Positions 22,218 through 32,876 of a stretch of DNA of 64,000 nucleotides are shown piece by piece. The stretch spans positions 124,001-188,000 of the forward strand of contig JAUKTV010000019.1 in assembly GCA_030549205.1 (NCBI GenBank), in the 5' to 3' direction. Source of the stretch: Apiosordaria backusii (lineage: Eukaryota > Ascomycota > Sordariomycetes > Sordariales > Lasiosphaeriaceae). The first letter of the stretch is position 1. Each line of letters opens with the position of its first letter. A program made the translations under genes and the position numbers. Under the pieces are notes generated by a model. The model searched no databases, was not told the origin of the DNA, and worked only from the letters and a program-made list of their open reading frames with translations.

Positions 22218-23180
22218 CTACCCAGTCCACACAGCTGGCCCCGGTGGCTTATACGCAAGCAATCTCATGTCCTCTGCTTTAACCCCCCCATTTACCATTT
22301 GGTCCTCAGCTAGCCGAATACCTTTGTTTGTTTGGGTCAGCATCCTGTCAAATTTGGCTCTTTCAATTGTAGCTTGTTGCAACTCACCAGGATCATCAAT
22401 ATCATACGTCCCCGGAAACTTCGCAAAGCCAGCTGGATTCCCTCCGCCTTCACCAATGATATTGACATGAGCACAGTTGACAAACCACTGACTATAGTTA
22501 TACGAATTCGTCGGCCAGAACTGCTCGATGCGCATCAAGTACCTTCCCGGCGGTGTCGTCAGCGGAATGCTGAAGTTGAACTGTTTTGCTGCTTTATCAG
22601 TCTCTCGAAGGTTCCGAAAAGAAGTCTGGATGATGTTTCGTGCTCGCTTACATCACTTGCACTCGGCCAAAGTGACCACTTGTTATTATTCTCCGGTCCC
22701 GCGATCGCGATCTTGAACCAATCACCATCTCCCCTGTAGTGTTCAAGGTCGTCGTTAGGCGCTCTAGATAAATAGATCTGGGCCGGTCCTCGGTGATAAA
22801 ACCGCCCACCTGGTCCGTCGGCATCCCAATTGACCCTGAAACCAACCTCGCCCCCGGCAAGCACATCGGCCGTGGAGGTGTTGGGAGCAGCAGCATATGC
22901 TTTCCTGCCGCAGGTAATATCCGGGTGGTGGATGTCCATCATGGGTACGGTCTTGTGAAATTGCCCCCAGGGGAACACTTCGTCTTCGTAGGCGGGGCCC
23001 ATAACGTCGCGGACGTAGAGCCATTCCGGGGCGGCGGTTTGGTTGACGATGAGAATGCCCATCGTTTCTGTGACGTTAGACACCACCTTTCAATGTGTGC
23101 ATGAGATACCGCTACTTACTGTGACCTAGTGTGGCAGGCATGAGCGAGACGCCCAGAAGTGTCAGGAACCGGGACCTCAT
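22218..23180 (-). CDS. AA9 lytic polysaccharide monooxygenase-like protein with altered active-site surroundings
   Basis: Three exons (23180-23120, 23067-22652, 22580-22218) give 279 residues. A 19-residue signal peptide ends exactly before a histidine (PATLG|H20), so the mature protein starts with the His needed for the copper histidine brace. The second brace histidine is probably H112 in YHRGPAQIYLS. Other AA9 landmarks are DITCGRKA, GDGDWFKI, TTPPGRYLMR and the end of the core, QWFVNCAHVNI. Two features are unusual: the canonical LR-EHIALH-A segment is replaced by MRIEQFWPTNS (175-185), removing its histidine, and the axial tyrosine of the QxY motif is Phe192. AA9 enzymes oxidatively cleave cellulose or other glucans; activity and substrate of this variant are uncertain. 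It is the first of five same-strand genes that include a secreted lactonase and an acetylesterase. Confidence 0.75.
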
Positions 23181-23841
23181 CCTGTTCCTACTGGTTTCAT
23201 TCAACAATATCAGGGCGGATTTTTGCAGTGAGTCAAATTGATCTCCATCTGTCCTGTACCTATGCTCGTCTTAAATGGTTTCAAGTCTTTGATCAAGATC
23301 TCTCGCTGTAACTTTAGGGAACCAACAGCGCAAGCAATATGTCATAGCCGCCCCAACAAGGATGTGAGTTAATATAGCGGCTATCTATACTCTATCGAAG
23401 CTGCCGCATGCGGGGAAAATTCTCCATCCGTTGACCAAAACAAGCAGGGAAGGATTCAGAGCGCAATATTGCTATGGACACTATCGGCAAAGACATTACG
23501 TATGATCAACCTTAGGGTCGAGAAATCATGGCAAAGAAGATGTCTAGACCATACAAAGGGGGCAAAAAGGGCAACGTCTTCCACTATTTAACCTCTGCAC
23601 TCACTTTCATAACACTTTGACTTACACACTACCTGAACCATGTTTCGCAGCAAGTTGTGGAGTCTATCACCAGTGCAAAACAATACGAAGATCAGATTAT
23701 CACATACTGCATGCCATCAAAAGATGCCTCCTCTTCAGGAGTGCCCATCCGGCCCACTCCCATTGGCACCCGTGTCAACACATTTCGTTCCATCGGACAC
23801 CGAACCATCCAAGCTGGAGATCTTTCATGCCTCATCACATA
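23181..23841. other. Intergenic, AA9 promoter region
   Basis: Upstream region of the AA9 gene and 3' flank of the lactonase gene. It contains the palindrome at 23404-23413; no gene seen. Confidence 0.55.
23404..23413. promoter_or_regulatory. Palindrome CCGCATGCGG (candidate Zn2Cys6 site)
   Basis: A perfect 10-bp palindrome with inverted CCG and CGG half-sites separated by 4 bp, about 225 bp upstream of the AA9 start. Zn2Cys6 dimers typically bind paired CGG triplets. Which factor binds, if any, is unknown; the regulator at 29255-31938 is a candidate. Confidence 0.35.
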
Positions 23842-25424
23842 TTAATACAACCTCCCCGGAAAAGCTCCCTCAGCCCTCAACCCACCAACGAAATACAGCT
23901 CCGTCTCCGCCAACAGCACCATCCTCCCCTTCCCCGCAAACTGAAAGTTGGCCACGCCCTTCCCCAAGAATATCTTCCCAATCAGTTTCCCCGACGGGTT
24001 GTAGACTTGCACACCATCCGCACAACCAACATAAACATTCCCCTTTGTGTCAACATTGATGCCATCCGGTATACCAGGCGTCACAAACGCAAACGTTTGC
24101 CTGTTGGATAGTGTCCCGTCTTTAGAGACATCAAAGCGATATCTATCTTCGTCAGTAGCCTCTCCCATAAGTTAGAGGGAAAGATGGGGGGAGACCAACA
24201 TGTTAGCAGGATTGCTGTAATCCATCCCCCTCTGCGCCATCCCACTATCGGTGATATACACATGCGACCCCGACGGCGAGAACTGAATCCCGTTTGGCAT
24301 GCTGAACCCATCCGCCACCACAGTCACAGCTCCCGTCGCCTCACTAAACCTCCAGACTTGCTTGGGGAATCCAGGGGCCGGCCGAAAGTCTTGGACGAAC
24401 CCGTAAGTGGGGTCGGTGAAGTAGATGTCACCGTTACGGGGGTTGATCGAGACGTCGTTGAGGGAGTTGAACTGGCGGCCGAAGAAGTTGTTTAGGATAA
24501 CTGAGGGTTGAAGTTAGTACCTGATATGACACGGGGGCAGAATGCTTTTGCTCACTCTTGGTATCATAAGGAGGCTTCGGATCCATGAGGTAAATTGCTG
24601 GGGGAATATTCTCTCCTTTTCCTTGCCCGAGAAAGAGCAGCTTGTCTTTGTAGTTTGTGCCCCCTATTTGTGATTCCAATGTCAGCCTTACACCTGTCCA
24701 ATAAAGATGGTAAAGAAACACTGACCATTCGGGTTCATAACCTTTGCTCCATCATCTCCAGTGACAGCCTCGATTTGAACAGACCCACTGGCGTTTCTCT
24801 GGCTGGTGATAGCCGGTGTAATAGCAGACAGCTTGATCTTCTGAATAATAGCCGACTTCTGAAGTCCAGTACCCGCAGCTGGTGCCCCGGCATTTTGACA
24901 GAAGAACATTTCATCTATCGATGGGTTCCTGCGCCATTTGTTAAATCAGTAGCCTTTGACACATGCTCAGAGTAAATCGCTTCAAAGACGACTTACCACA
25001 CTGGAGCCTCATGAAAGAGTGGATCGCCATTGGTGTGGTTCAGAAGCGTCAAGGTCGGGTTTGGCCCGATGATATCCTCAAACTCTTTGCTGTAGATGTG
25101 AAATGGCCTAGCAACAAGAGATTCCAATGTCGCATTTGGTGGCCCAAATGGCTGCATTGAACCAAACACGCGTGGTTAATATCATATCGTGATCGGGATG
25201 ACGAGAGAAACAAAAAGACAACACACAATCCACGCGAGGAAGCCCCCAAATTCTGATGGCGGAGGGACATTCTGGAGAACGTTGAACGTTCTTTGATCAA
25301 TGATCTGTGCCTGCGCCGGAAGACTTTGTCTCTCTGTATGAGCCGGGTTTGGGTTGCTGAATACCACACCCAGGAAGAACCCTGATACGAGGAATGCTTT
25401 GTGCAATTGTAGTGGTACCATCAT
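23842..25424 (-). CDS. Secreted SMP-30/gluconolactonase-family lactonase
   Basis: Six exons (25424-25227, 25151-24997, 24928-24726, 24663-24556, 24500-24200, 24142-23842) join in frame to 421 residues. The N-terminus (MVPLQLHKAFLVSGFFLGVVFS) is a signal peptide or anchor; a Met two codons upstream is also possible. Family landmarks follow: PLFHEAPVW near the start of the propeller, FGRQFNSLNDVSINPRNGD with the metal-site Asn/Asp segment, IYFTDPTYG, MPNGIQFSPSG, YITDSG and PDGINVDTKGNVYVG. These six-bladed propellers hydrolyse lactones using a divalent metal; fungal relatives are annotated as lactonohydrolases. Secretion and the neighbouring AA9 gene suggest extracellular aldonolactones as substrates, which is inference. 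The boundary of the fifth exon is chosen by frame; the rest have clear splice sites. Confidence 0.8.
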
Positions 25425-26236
25425 GAACAATCTGAGGGGTGATCTTTGTACGGAACGCCCTTGAAAATATCCTGCACGCGTGATGATGTTCTGGATGCTT
25501 GTTTATCTTGTACGCAACGGCGTCTGTGTGTCCTGCACGAGTCAGACGTTCTTTAGCAGAAGAAAACGGTGGGGAGAACCATCAATTACTCCGAATCCTA
25601 CATCACGACCCCGCTTGACCCCTGATTCGGGTACCACAGGGTGTAAGACGGCGATCTCCAAACATCCGCAATCCACTCGAAGATCAATATTTCATCCCAG
25701 ATCCGGCTGAGGGGTGCCATCCGGACGGCGTGGAGGTCCGGGCGCTGCGCCAAACACCTGCTTTGCAGTGTACCTGCATGAGATCTTATTTCTGTATATG
25801 AGTCTTCTCATACTGCTTATCATCGTCAGTCGGTAGCCATCTTCCAAGGGACGTCGACAAAAACTTGATTTCAGGGGCCTCGTTGAGTCTTTTGGTGGAT
25901 ACAGGGGACTTTGTTGCTCAGGTGTTGAGGTTCAGTCCGCAGGAGGCTCGAGATCTGCCTCCTCCAGTCGTTGCTGGTAGCTTAGGGCGAAAAGGTGCCC
26001 TTCTGGCCTAGACGTGCTTGTGTATTCCGGATCATGCACGAGCTGAGTTCTGTCCATTTCTCGGCTGGTTTCTTGGATACTCGCTAGGAATATGCCTCAC
26101 GCTCGATCGCCGGGGGCTACCTAGGAACCTACCTATGAAGCCAACTCTTGAGATTGATTTTTCCACTTTTGGAAGATGATAGGTACCAGGTATGCATCAA
26201 TCTGACGTGAAGTCATCATACTACCTCATTATGGTT
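25425..26236. other. Intergenic, lactonase promoter region
   Basis: Contains the inverted repeat at 25721-25741. No gene recognised. Confidence 0.55.
25721..25741. promoter_or_regulatory. Inverted repeat CCGGAC-N9-GTCCGG (candidate Zn2Cys6 site)
   Basis: A perfect 6-bp inverted repeat with a 9-bp spacer, about 300 bp upstream of the lactonase start. It shares the CCGGA/TCCGG half-site with the repeat upstream of the CE12 gene. A regulatory role is inference. Confidence 0.35.
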
Positions 26237-27435
26237 TCATCTCAGTTCTTCGCAGCCTGGAGTTGTTTCCTCAAAGTTCACGAAGAACCGGGCACTATCC
26301 ACCACACTATCCCGAAACATCACCCAGTCTTTCCCCAAGACCTTTCTCGCCAGGGAAGAATCAAACTTCTTCAGTGCCACCCTCTCACGCACGACCTCCT
26401 CGTCCTCCCCTTCGTGTGCCTCCCTGATAACCCCCTTCAACCTATCCCCAAACTCCTCCCTCAAAACCTTGGCCATCTGCCCAGGGCTAACATTATCCTG
26501 TGCCAAAAGCAACAGCCTCTCCCTCTTCTTTTTCCCTTCTTCCTCTGAAGCCAGGTCATCTGCCACAGACCTGACAACCACCTCCGCCACATCCCGAACG
26601 TCGACAAAAGTGCCTCTGATAACACTCGCCTCCGGAACCTCGCCCCCGTGCATTACATCCCAGATATCTTTCACCCTCATGCTCAACCCCGAAAGCGGGC
26701 TGGGCATAAACAACGGCGGGCCCAACACAGGACTGGGACAAAACGTCGTGACATTCACTGTCGCCCATTTCGGATCATTTTTCTCGTCCACGAACTTCCA
26801 CAGCGCCTTCTCCGCAGCAGTCTTGCTGGCCTGATAAGTCACATAGCCAGGTGTTTTATCACCCAGTTCTGTGACTTTGGCCTCGGCTTCTTGGTTCCAA
26901 TCCGCAGACGTGAAAACGTGATTTGGACCGCGGTCCGGAGAGGGAGAGTAGACTGCACTGATGGACGACATGAAAACCACTGATTTGATCTTGCTGGCTG
27001 ATCCAATGGCGGAGGCAAGAAGAGAGGTAGTACCGTCCACGGCGGCTTTCATCATCGGGGTCGGATCGCCATCGGCCATGGAGACGGGTGAGGCGAGGTG
27101 GGCGATGGCATGGACTCCTTTTTTTACACGCCAAGTAGATAAATTAGCTGCTTGCGGAGATGAAATAGTTGTGATAGAAAGAGAGAAGGGAGTGGAGGCC
27201 TACCTTGGACTGCATCGTCAAAGGCTCCGTCGACAGTTATATCAGGAACCTCGACAATTTCGACCTTTCCACCGCCCGTTTTCTCAGGCGAGGACAGTGC
27301 ACGAAGTAAAGACTCGACATTCGGAGAGGTCTTATTCCGGACTGTGCCTCGGACGTTGAAGCCGGCCTGGAGGAAGCGAGCTGCGGTGTGGGCGGCGATG
27401 TAGCCGTTGATTCCAGTGATGAGAACTTTTGCCAT
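26237..27435 (-). CDS. NAD(P)-dependent epimerase/reductase, Gre2-like (extended SDR)
   Basis: Two exons (27435-27204 and 27117-26237) give 370 residues starting MAKVLITG. The nucleotide-binding motif TGINGYIA lies at residues 7-14, followed by VRGTVRN, the turn region seen in this family. The catalytic tyrosine and lysine are Y172 and K176 in YQASK, with the serine in FMSSISAVYS at about 128-130. This is the dihydroflavonol-reductase/cinnamoyl-CoA-reductase-like group whose yeast members (Gre2, YDR541C) reduce aldehydes and ketones such as methylglyoxal. No signal peptide, so it is cytosolic. It sits between the secreted lactonase and the secreted CE12 esterase on the same strand. A role in handling sugar- or lignin-derived carbonyls is possible but not shown. 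Confidence 0.8.
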
Positions 27436-27739
27436 TATCACGGTCAAGATTCGTTTGAGCAGGCTGTCCGCCGTGAACTCAACTGATATTCTTTTGAGAA
27501 TACAACAGAAATTAGGAAGTGGAAAAAAGTGGCCGATATCGCTCCCAACAATTCCCAAACAACACCGGTATCAACACACGCCCTTGCCAGGACAACGCCC
27601 GGGTTATATCCCGATGGCAGCCGACGACTCCCGAATTGACTTTATGTGGCGTTTTTCATCTGGAATCTTCAATCTTTATTTCATCTACCTACCTCACATC
27701 TTATGTACACCGACTTTCTTGACCTCAAACCACTCTCCC
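27436..27739. other. Intergenic, reductase promoter region
   Basis: 304 bp between the CE12 stop codon and the reductase start. It contains CGGG-TTATAT-CCCG at 27600-27613, an inverted repeat about 170 bp upstream of the reductase start whose spacer is TATA-like. No gene. Confidence 0.5.
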
Positions 27740-28546
27740 TCAGTTGAACACATTCGGCACCGGATTCCTCAAATAAGGTTTCACCGCCGTCGTCCCATTG
27801 AAATCCCTCGACACAGCCTGCGCAAACGCCTGGGCAATGACATCCGCCCCCTCAGGGCTCGTATGCGTATAATCCACAGGGTAAAACGTATTCACCTTCT
27901 GGCTCCCCAACCGCTGATACGTCTTGGTCACAGCTTGATAGTGATCAACAAAGCTGGCCCCGTTGCCTACATTTCTCGCAGCCTGCGCAGCATACCCCAC
28001 GAACCTAGGCGGCTCGTAGTTCCCGCTCCACTGGCCATTCTGCCAGAGATTCTTGGGGGTCTGGCTGCTAAACACGACTTTGGCCCCCTTGGCGATGAGC
28101 GCGCGCCCGGCCGTCTGGAGGTAGTGGTTGTACGTGTAGACTGTCTCGCCGGTCTTGCCCGATTTGCAGACCTCGTTGCCGGTGCCGGGGCAGGCGCTGC
28201 GGCCGTTGTCGTTGGCCGAGTTGGGCGAGCTGCCGTCGTTGTGGCCGAAGCTGATGATGACAATGTCGTTGGGGACGACGAGGCGCTCGATCTCGGCGAA
28301 GCGGCCTTCGTTGGTGAAGCTGCGAGCCGAGCGGCCGGAGATGGCCTTATTGACGACTGAGATGGTCAAGTACTTCGAGAGGTACTCGCCCCAGCCGTTG
28401 TGCGGGCTGTTTGTGCGGGCCATGGTGCTGTCGCCGGCCAGGTAAACGGTTGGCGGCTTGGTCTGGCGAGGGGAGTTCTGTGAAGGGGCAGCGCTACTTC
28501 CCGCCGCCAGCAGGAGCGGGAAGATGGTGGATGGTGAGAACTTCAT
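27740..28546 (-). CDS. Rhamnogalacturonan acetylesterase (CE12, SGNH hydrolase)
   Basis: Intronless, 268 residues. The start is placed at MKFSPSTIFPLLLAAG because it begins a clean signal peptide (cleavage near Ala20); the frame extends 15 codons further upstream without one. SGNH/GDSL blocks are all present: block I GDST with nucleophile Ser40, block II glycine in AISGRSARSF, block III GHND at 101-104, and block V with Asp225 and His228 in DYTHTSPEG. The protein removes acetyl groups from rhamnogalacturonan in pectin outside the cell, giving access to backbone-cleaving enzymes. Length and motif order match characterised fungal CE12 enzymes such as Aspergillus RGAE. It neighbours a Zn2Cys6 regulator, and a CGG-type inverted repeat lies in its promoter. 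Confidence 0.9.
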   Translation of the reverse strand: MKFSPSTIFPLLLAAGSSAAPSQNSPRQTKPPTVYLAGDSTMARTNSPHNGWGEYLSKYLTISVVNKAISGRSARSFTNEGRFAEIERLVVPNDIVIISFGHNDGSSPNSANDNGRSACPGTGNEVCKSGKTGETVYTYNHYLQTAGRALIAKGAKVVFSSQTPKNLWQNGQWSGNYEPPRFVGYAAQAARNVGNGASFVDHYQAVTKTYQRLGSQKVNTFYPVDYTHTSPEGADVIAQAFAQAVSRDFNGTTAVKPYLRNPVPNVFN

Positions 28547-29254
28547 GATGATGTGATGGCTCTCGGCAGACGTCCTGCGGTGTTGGCTCAACTCACTACC
28601 TCACTCCTTGTTTTCAACGCACAGAGGGGGGACTCATCGTTTCTTAAAGGCATCCCATTTCCCCGGATTTCACACTCCGGCCATCATGTCATCTTCCGTC
28701 GATTCGCACAATGTTGCATTTCTGCCCCGGTAGCCCGCCCACATACCTATCCTCGGTTTCCCTGGGGTAACCGGCTCAGTTTCCACCAGCGAAAGGTGAT
28801 CTTGCCGATGTTCTCATCATTAGCGCAGGGCGGGAAAACTCATCAAGGCCGCAAGAGATCGTACAGGACTCCATGTTACCATCGCTAACAACAAAGCTCC
28901 GGACCTAGTGTCGTAACATGCTGCGGTTGGTGCGGCTAAAAGGGGAAATAATCTGGGGTTCCCCAGACTGAGTGGTCCTCTCCAACGGCACCTTCTTCGG
29001 GAGAACACTCAAACAGGGCATGCGGGTTCACAGCAGCCGAATAAAGCTGTCACGGCATAACATTATTCTTGGCAATATGGCAGGTTAAGCTCCACCGACG
29101 TCAACGCTTTTGTAGCAGGTAGATTCTGCCTGGTCACTGCTCACGGGAAAGAAATGTGCGGAACAATCCAAGATTGGAGGAAAATACATTTTAAACTCCA
29201 AAGAGTGACGCTGGTAGTTTGCTAAATCTCAATCCACCGGCTACCATCACCATC
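28547..29254. other. Intergenic, CE12 promoter region
   Basis: Upstream region of the CE12 gene and 3' flank of the regulator. Apart from the inverted repeat at 28663-28680, nothing was recognised. Confidence 0.55.
28663..28680. promoter_or_regulatory. Inverted repeat CCGGA-N8-TCCGG (candidate Zn2Cys6 site)
   Basis: A perfect 5-bp inverted repeat with an 8-bp spacer, about 120-130 bp upstream of the CE12 start. It uses the same half-site as the repeat upstream of the lactonase gene. Binding is untested. Confidence 0.4.
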
Positions 29255-31938
29255 TTAGAATCCTCCGGAAACGTGGTCCACATCAGCAGTAGGCTCTATT
29301 TCATCTGATCTGTCGACCTTCCCTAGTCTCGCCGCGACCTTGTCATAAGTGGCAGATGAACGATCTGTCAGTGCCAACTCGTAGTCTACCACTACATTCG
29401 AGGTGATGTGTTTTGCGCCCATGGGCGTGCCTTGCGTTTTTCCTGGTCGGGTCACCTCGCCCATCACCCACTCGGCGTATTGTGTCGTTATGGTGTGAGT
29501 GGACAGTGCCAATGCCAACAATCCCTGTATATAGACCTTGATGACTTCAAACCTGCCGACTATGCGAAGAAGGCCCGTGATGCAAACCGCAAAGTAATAC
29601 TGCCTCACAGCATCATCCTTTCGCTCGGCAGAGGGTCCATTTTGGCAGAGACTGCTTGCAAGAGCCAGTGACCCGCTCAGCGGTCCTAAAAGGTTTCCCT
29701 GGAGCTCAAATGTACTCCGGTGGTTGATTACCAACCTCTTGAGTTGGTCAACCGAAGAGTTGAAGGCGCAAAGGGCAGATCCTTGGGTGTCGAACGATTG
29801 AAATCTCAACCGTTGTAATGGCCCATAGATAAATGGCTGAAATAGGGCAATGACAGCTGCATGAAAATGCATGCTACGCAACAAGCTGTTAGTATCTGCA
29901 TAAATAGACATTGATGGTTGTTCTTGGAGACTATTTACTGCATGAACATTGTTCCTGAGGAATTTTGATCTCCTCTGACGCAGGCCAACGGCAAGCCCAC
30001 TGCCCACAAGAGTAGGCGCTGGAATAGACTTTCGGCCTGTTCGAGACTTGGATTTCGGCCAGCACTAATACCGGATAGCGGAGTACCATCATCAGGTTCT
30101 CCAGTGTAGTAATAGAGCTGTACCATGTCATGAACTATCATCGCTAACTCGCATTCTGAAACAAAGCTGACGTCTGTGTAACTGGGGCGAGGGATTATCG
30201 ACACAAGACCGTCGTCCGACTTGTATGCGTCCCGGCCGAGTATAGGAAGCCCAGGAGGCCCTTGGAATGCGCAAGAGCGCGAGTGGAGGTCGGTAAATCT
30301 ATGTTGGTCAATTTTTGGACTCTAATTTGTGCTACTAGTGATAATACAACATACGTTTGGTTCAGAAACACCCCCCATGCGGTGTGCGAAGTTGCTCGGA
30401 TCCACTGACACGAGTTCAGTCCTAAGCCAGTTGGCTCCGCAAACATACTTCCAGGGAAAGGCTCCCCAGCTCCGAAAAGCCCCATCAACTGACTGGCTGC
30501 AAGGGAAGCTGCTTTGTATCTTGCTGAGAGGTCGGCATGGCCTGACATTGTCGCGCAAATTTCCAGCAGAGTGGCAGTGGCAGCAGAGGTGATGGCGTTG
30601 AGATTCAACGACTGCCAGAATAGATGGTCTGCGTTGGCCAAAAACTGGAGACCCAACCCCTGCAACGCCTCTTGGGGGTATAAGCCGTGGTATACTTGCT
30701 ATTCTTTCAGTCAGTACAGTGAGTCTGTTGATCCATTTGTCAATTCCATAGCAACTCACGCAAGTCCAGGCCAACAGCGCATTAATGAGCTGAGGCGAGC
30801 AGTAATGAAGATGCCCTCCACAGGCCAAGTCGTCCAGAAAGAGATCTGCATCGAAAAGTCGAAACGAGGGGTGGTCATTGTCGAAATAGTGTGAAAAGAG
30901 GCTGGCGGCAATATCTTGGTTGATCGAAACATCAGACCAAGGAGTAAGATCAAGATTTTGAAGTCTGTTATCAGACAGCGAGTAAGGTCGCTTAGGGTTG
31001 GATGAGATGTTTTTCTGCATGTCCTCGATGTGATCAAGAATCCTGCTTGGGTCATACATCACCTGGAGCCCCAGGCGCTCAGCATCGGGATGTATTAGAG
31101 GAGGATAAACCGAGGGGTCTGATTTGTTGTTAGTTAGGTCTTCAGCATTCGAGATAATGCCAAAAAGTTGGACTACATACACCGTGTCGCCAATTCGTTC
31201 GCCAGACTGAGGTGAGCATGTGGTTGAAGCATGTACTCTTTTCCAGGGTCCGTGGAGGTTTGCCGAGAAAGCGAATCTGGTGATAATAGAGAATTCGCAA
31301 CAGCAGCTGGGCTTTTGCTGGGCGAAGGTTGTGTTGACGGTGGGAGTTCAAATCTGAGGTTGTTCATCATCAATTGACGGTCACAGGAGATAGGGGACGT
31401 GAACAAGTTCCAGTGACCAAGTACCTTAGATATTCGTCACAGGGGCAAGTCAGTCATGATAAAGGATATAACTAATCAAAACTCACGGCTGAGAATAATA
31501 GCCAACCGACTCATTATCCAGTCGTTCTCCTAACGATGCTCGGCCGCTGTTAGGCCCCGGGTCAGAGACACTTACCGCATCATCGTCGATATGAATATTG
31601 TCATATGCCTCTGTGTGCAGAGGCCTATACAGCAGCTCTAATTCCTGAATCCGTTCCTGGAGGCGAGCATTTTCGAGACGCAATGCCTCTTCTGATGAAA
31701 GTTCGTAGCGACATTCTCGGGGCAGCTGTCGTGACTGGCATTGAAAACACGGCTCTTCACCGTTGCATTTGATCTTTTTCGTTTTGCAATAAACACAAGC
31801 TTTGCGGGCTAGCGAACGACGTGGGGGCAGCGAACGAGAATCAGTTGGAGGTCCAAGGGATGAAGTCTCCCTAGAAGACCGAGACTCAGCCGACTCATGT
31901 CTCTGTGGTGCCGGCGCTATATCTCTGAAGCGAGGCAT
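29255..31938 (-). CDS. Zn2Cys6 fungal transcription factor
   Basis: Six exons (31938-31487, 31353-31181, 31118-30760, 30698-30355, 30298-29939, 29873-29255) join in frame to 768 residues; a Met eight codons upstream is an alternative start. The zinc cluster has the standard spacing C-x2-C-x6-C-x5-C-x2-C-x8-C (ACVYCKTKKIKC, then PCFQC, then REC). A leucine-bearing coiled coil follows (EEALRLENARLQERIQELE), typical of dimerisation. The middle region (HYFDNDHPSFRLFDADLF, YCSPQLINALLAWTC) and the later FQRLLLWAVGLPL/HMHFHAAVIALFQPF segments match the fungal-specific regulatory region. It acts in the nucleus, probably as a dimer on paired CGG triplets. It lies at the end of a same-strand run of carbohydrate-related genes and is a plausible local regulator, but its target and inducer are unknown. 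Confidence 0.85.
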
Positions 31939-32876
31939 GTTAAACGGGGCCGAGATGTGCAATTTCTTGGCAGGTGGTGAGTCGAAGATAAATAATAGAT
32001 AATAAAGAAAACGAACTGAATGATAAGGATATCTGCCCGGTGGTGTGGATTCGATTAAGTGAAGATGGGAGAACGTGGCGGGAGAAAGAATTCAAGTTCC
32101 AGGGTCCATCCACTACTAGTGGTGTTGGGATCCGCAAGGTTTCGACCAAAATCTGTGGCGAGGCATTTTGCCAAGCAATGATGTACGCATGATGTGTTTA
32201 ATAAAATTATGACTTCTGATATTGAAAGAAAGCTAGTCTTCTCCTCTTTCAGGTGGTTCCTGTTTACGTTGAGAAATACACTTCTGTTAGGGCCTTTCTG
32301 TAGAAATGCCTTGAACAGATAACAACACAGAAATGACGTCGACCGAGATGGTGGGGTTTGTGAAGATGCGTGCAAGCGCTGACGCGGGCTCCCGTTCGTG
32401 CAAACAATGCCCTGATTGAGTGAAAGCGGGGTGCCGCGAACCGACGCCGAAACCTGCAAGAACCGGTTTGTCTCAGGTGATCCACCGAGATGTGAGCTTT
32501 AGGGTTAGGGTCTATGACGTATCAAGAAGCAAGACTACGATTAAACTTTCAAAAGTAGATATCAATAGATTCGTTGCTTCCAGTCCTGACTCTATTCATA
32601 TTTTAATCGAATGCCGTCATTTAGGCTGCAGAAATAACTCGTGTATTCTCATCTTCCAACAACGAATTCGGGATGTATATTCACACAGTAGGCGGGCGCA
32701 TGGCCAAAAGGCAGCTGCCCACCATTGGCAGATGCTGCCTTGATATTTGGGCACCAAACCATTGCGCGTGGCTGGCTCAGCTGGGATTCTTTTCAGCATG
32801 AAGGGTTTCATGGTCAGAATCTCAGCGATCGCTGCGGCTTCTAACAAGCGGTTGTCTCTCGAAGCACATCACGTCA
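31939..32876. other. Intergenic, divergent promoters
   Basis: Between the divergent regulator and HeLo-like genes. It has a short TTAGGG-like dyad near 32500 but no telomeric array. No gene seen. Confidence 0.5.

Noticed and set aside
27407..28360. 317-codon plus-strand frame
   Set aside because: Antisense to the CE12 and reductase genes, both of which have clear catalytic motifs.
32503..32516. TTAGGG-like dyad suggesting telomeric repeat
   Set aside because: Only two partial units, inside a gene-rich region.
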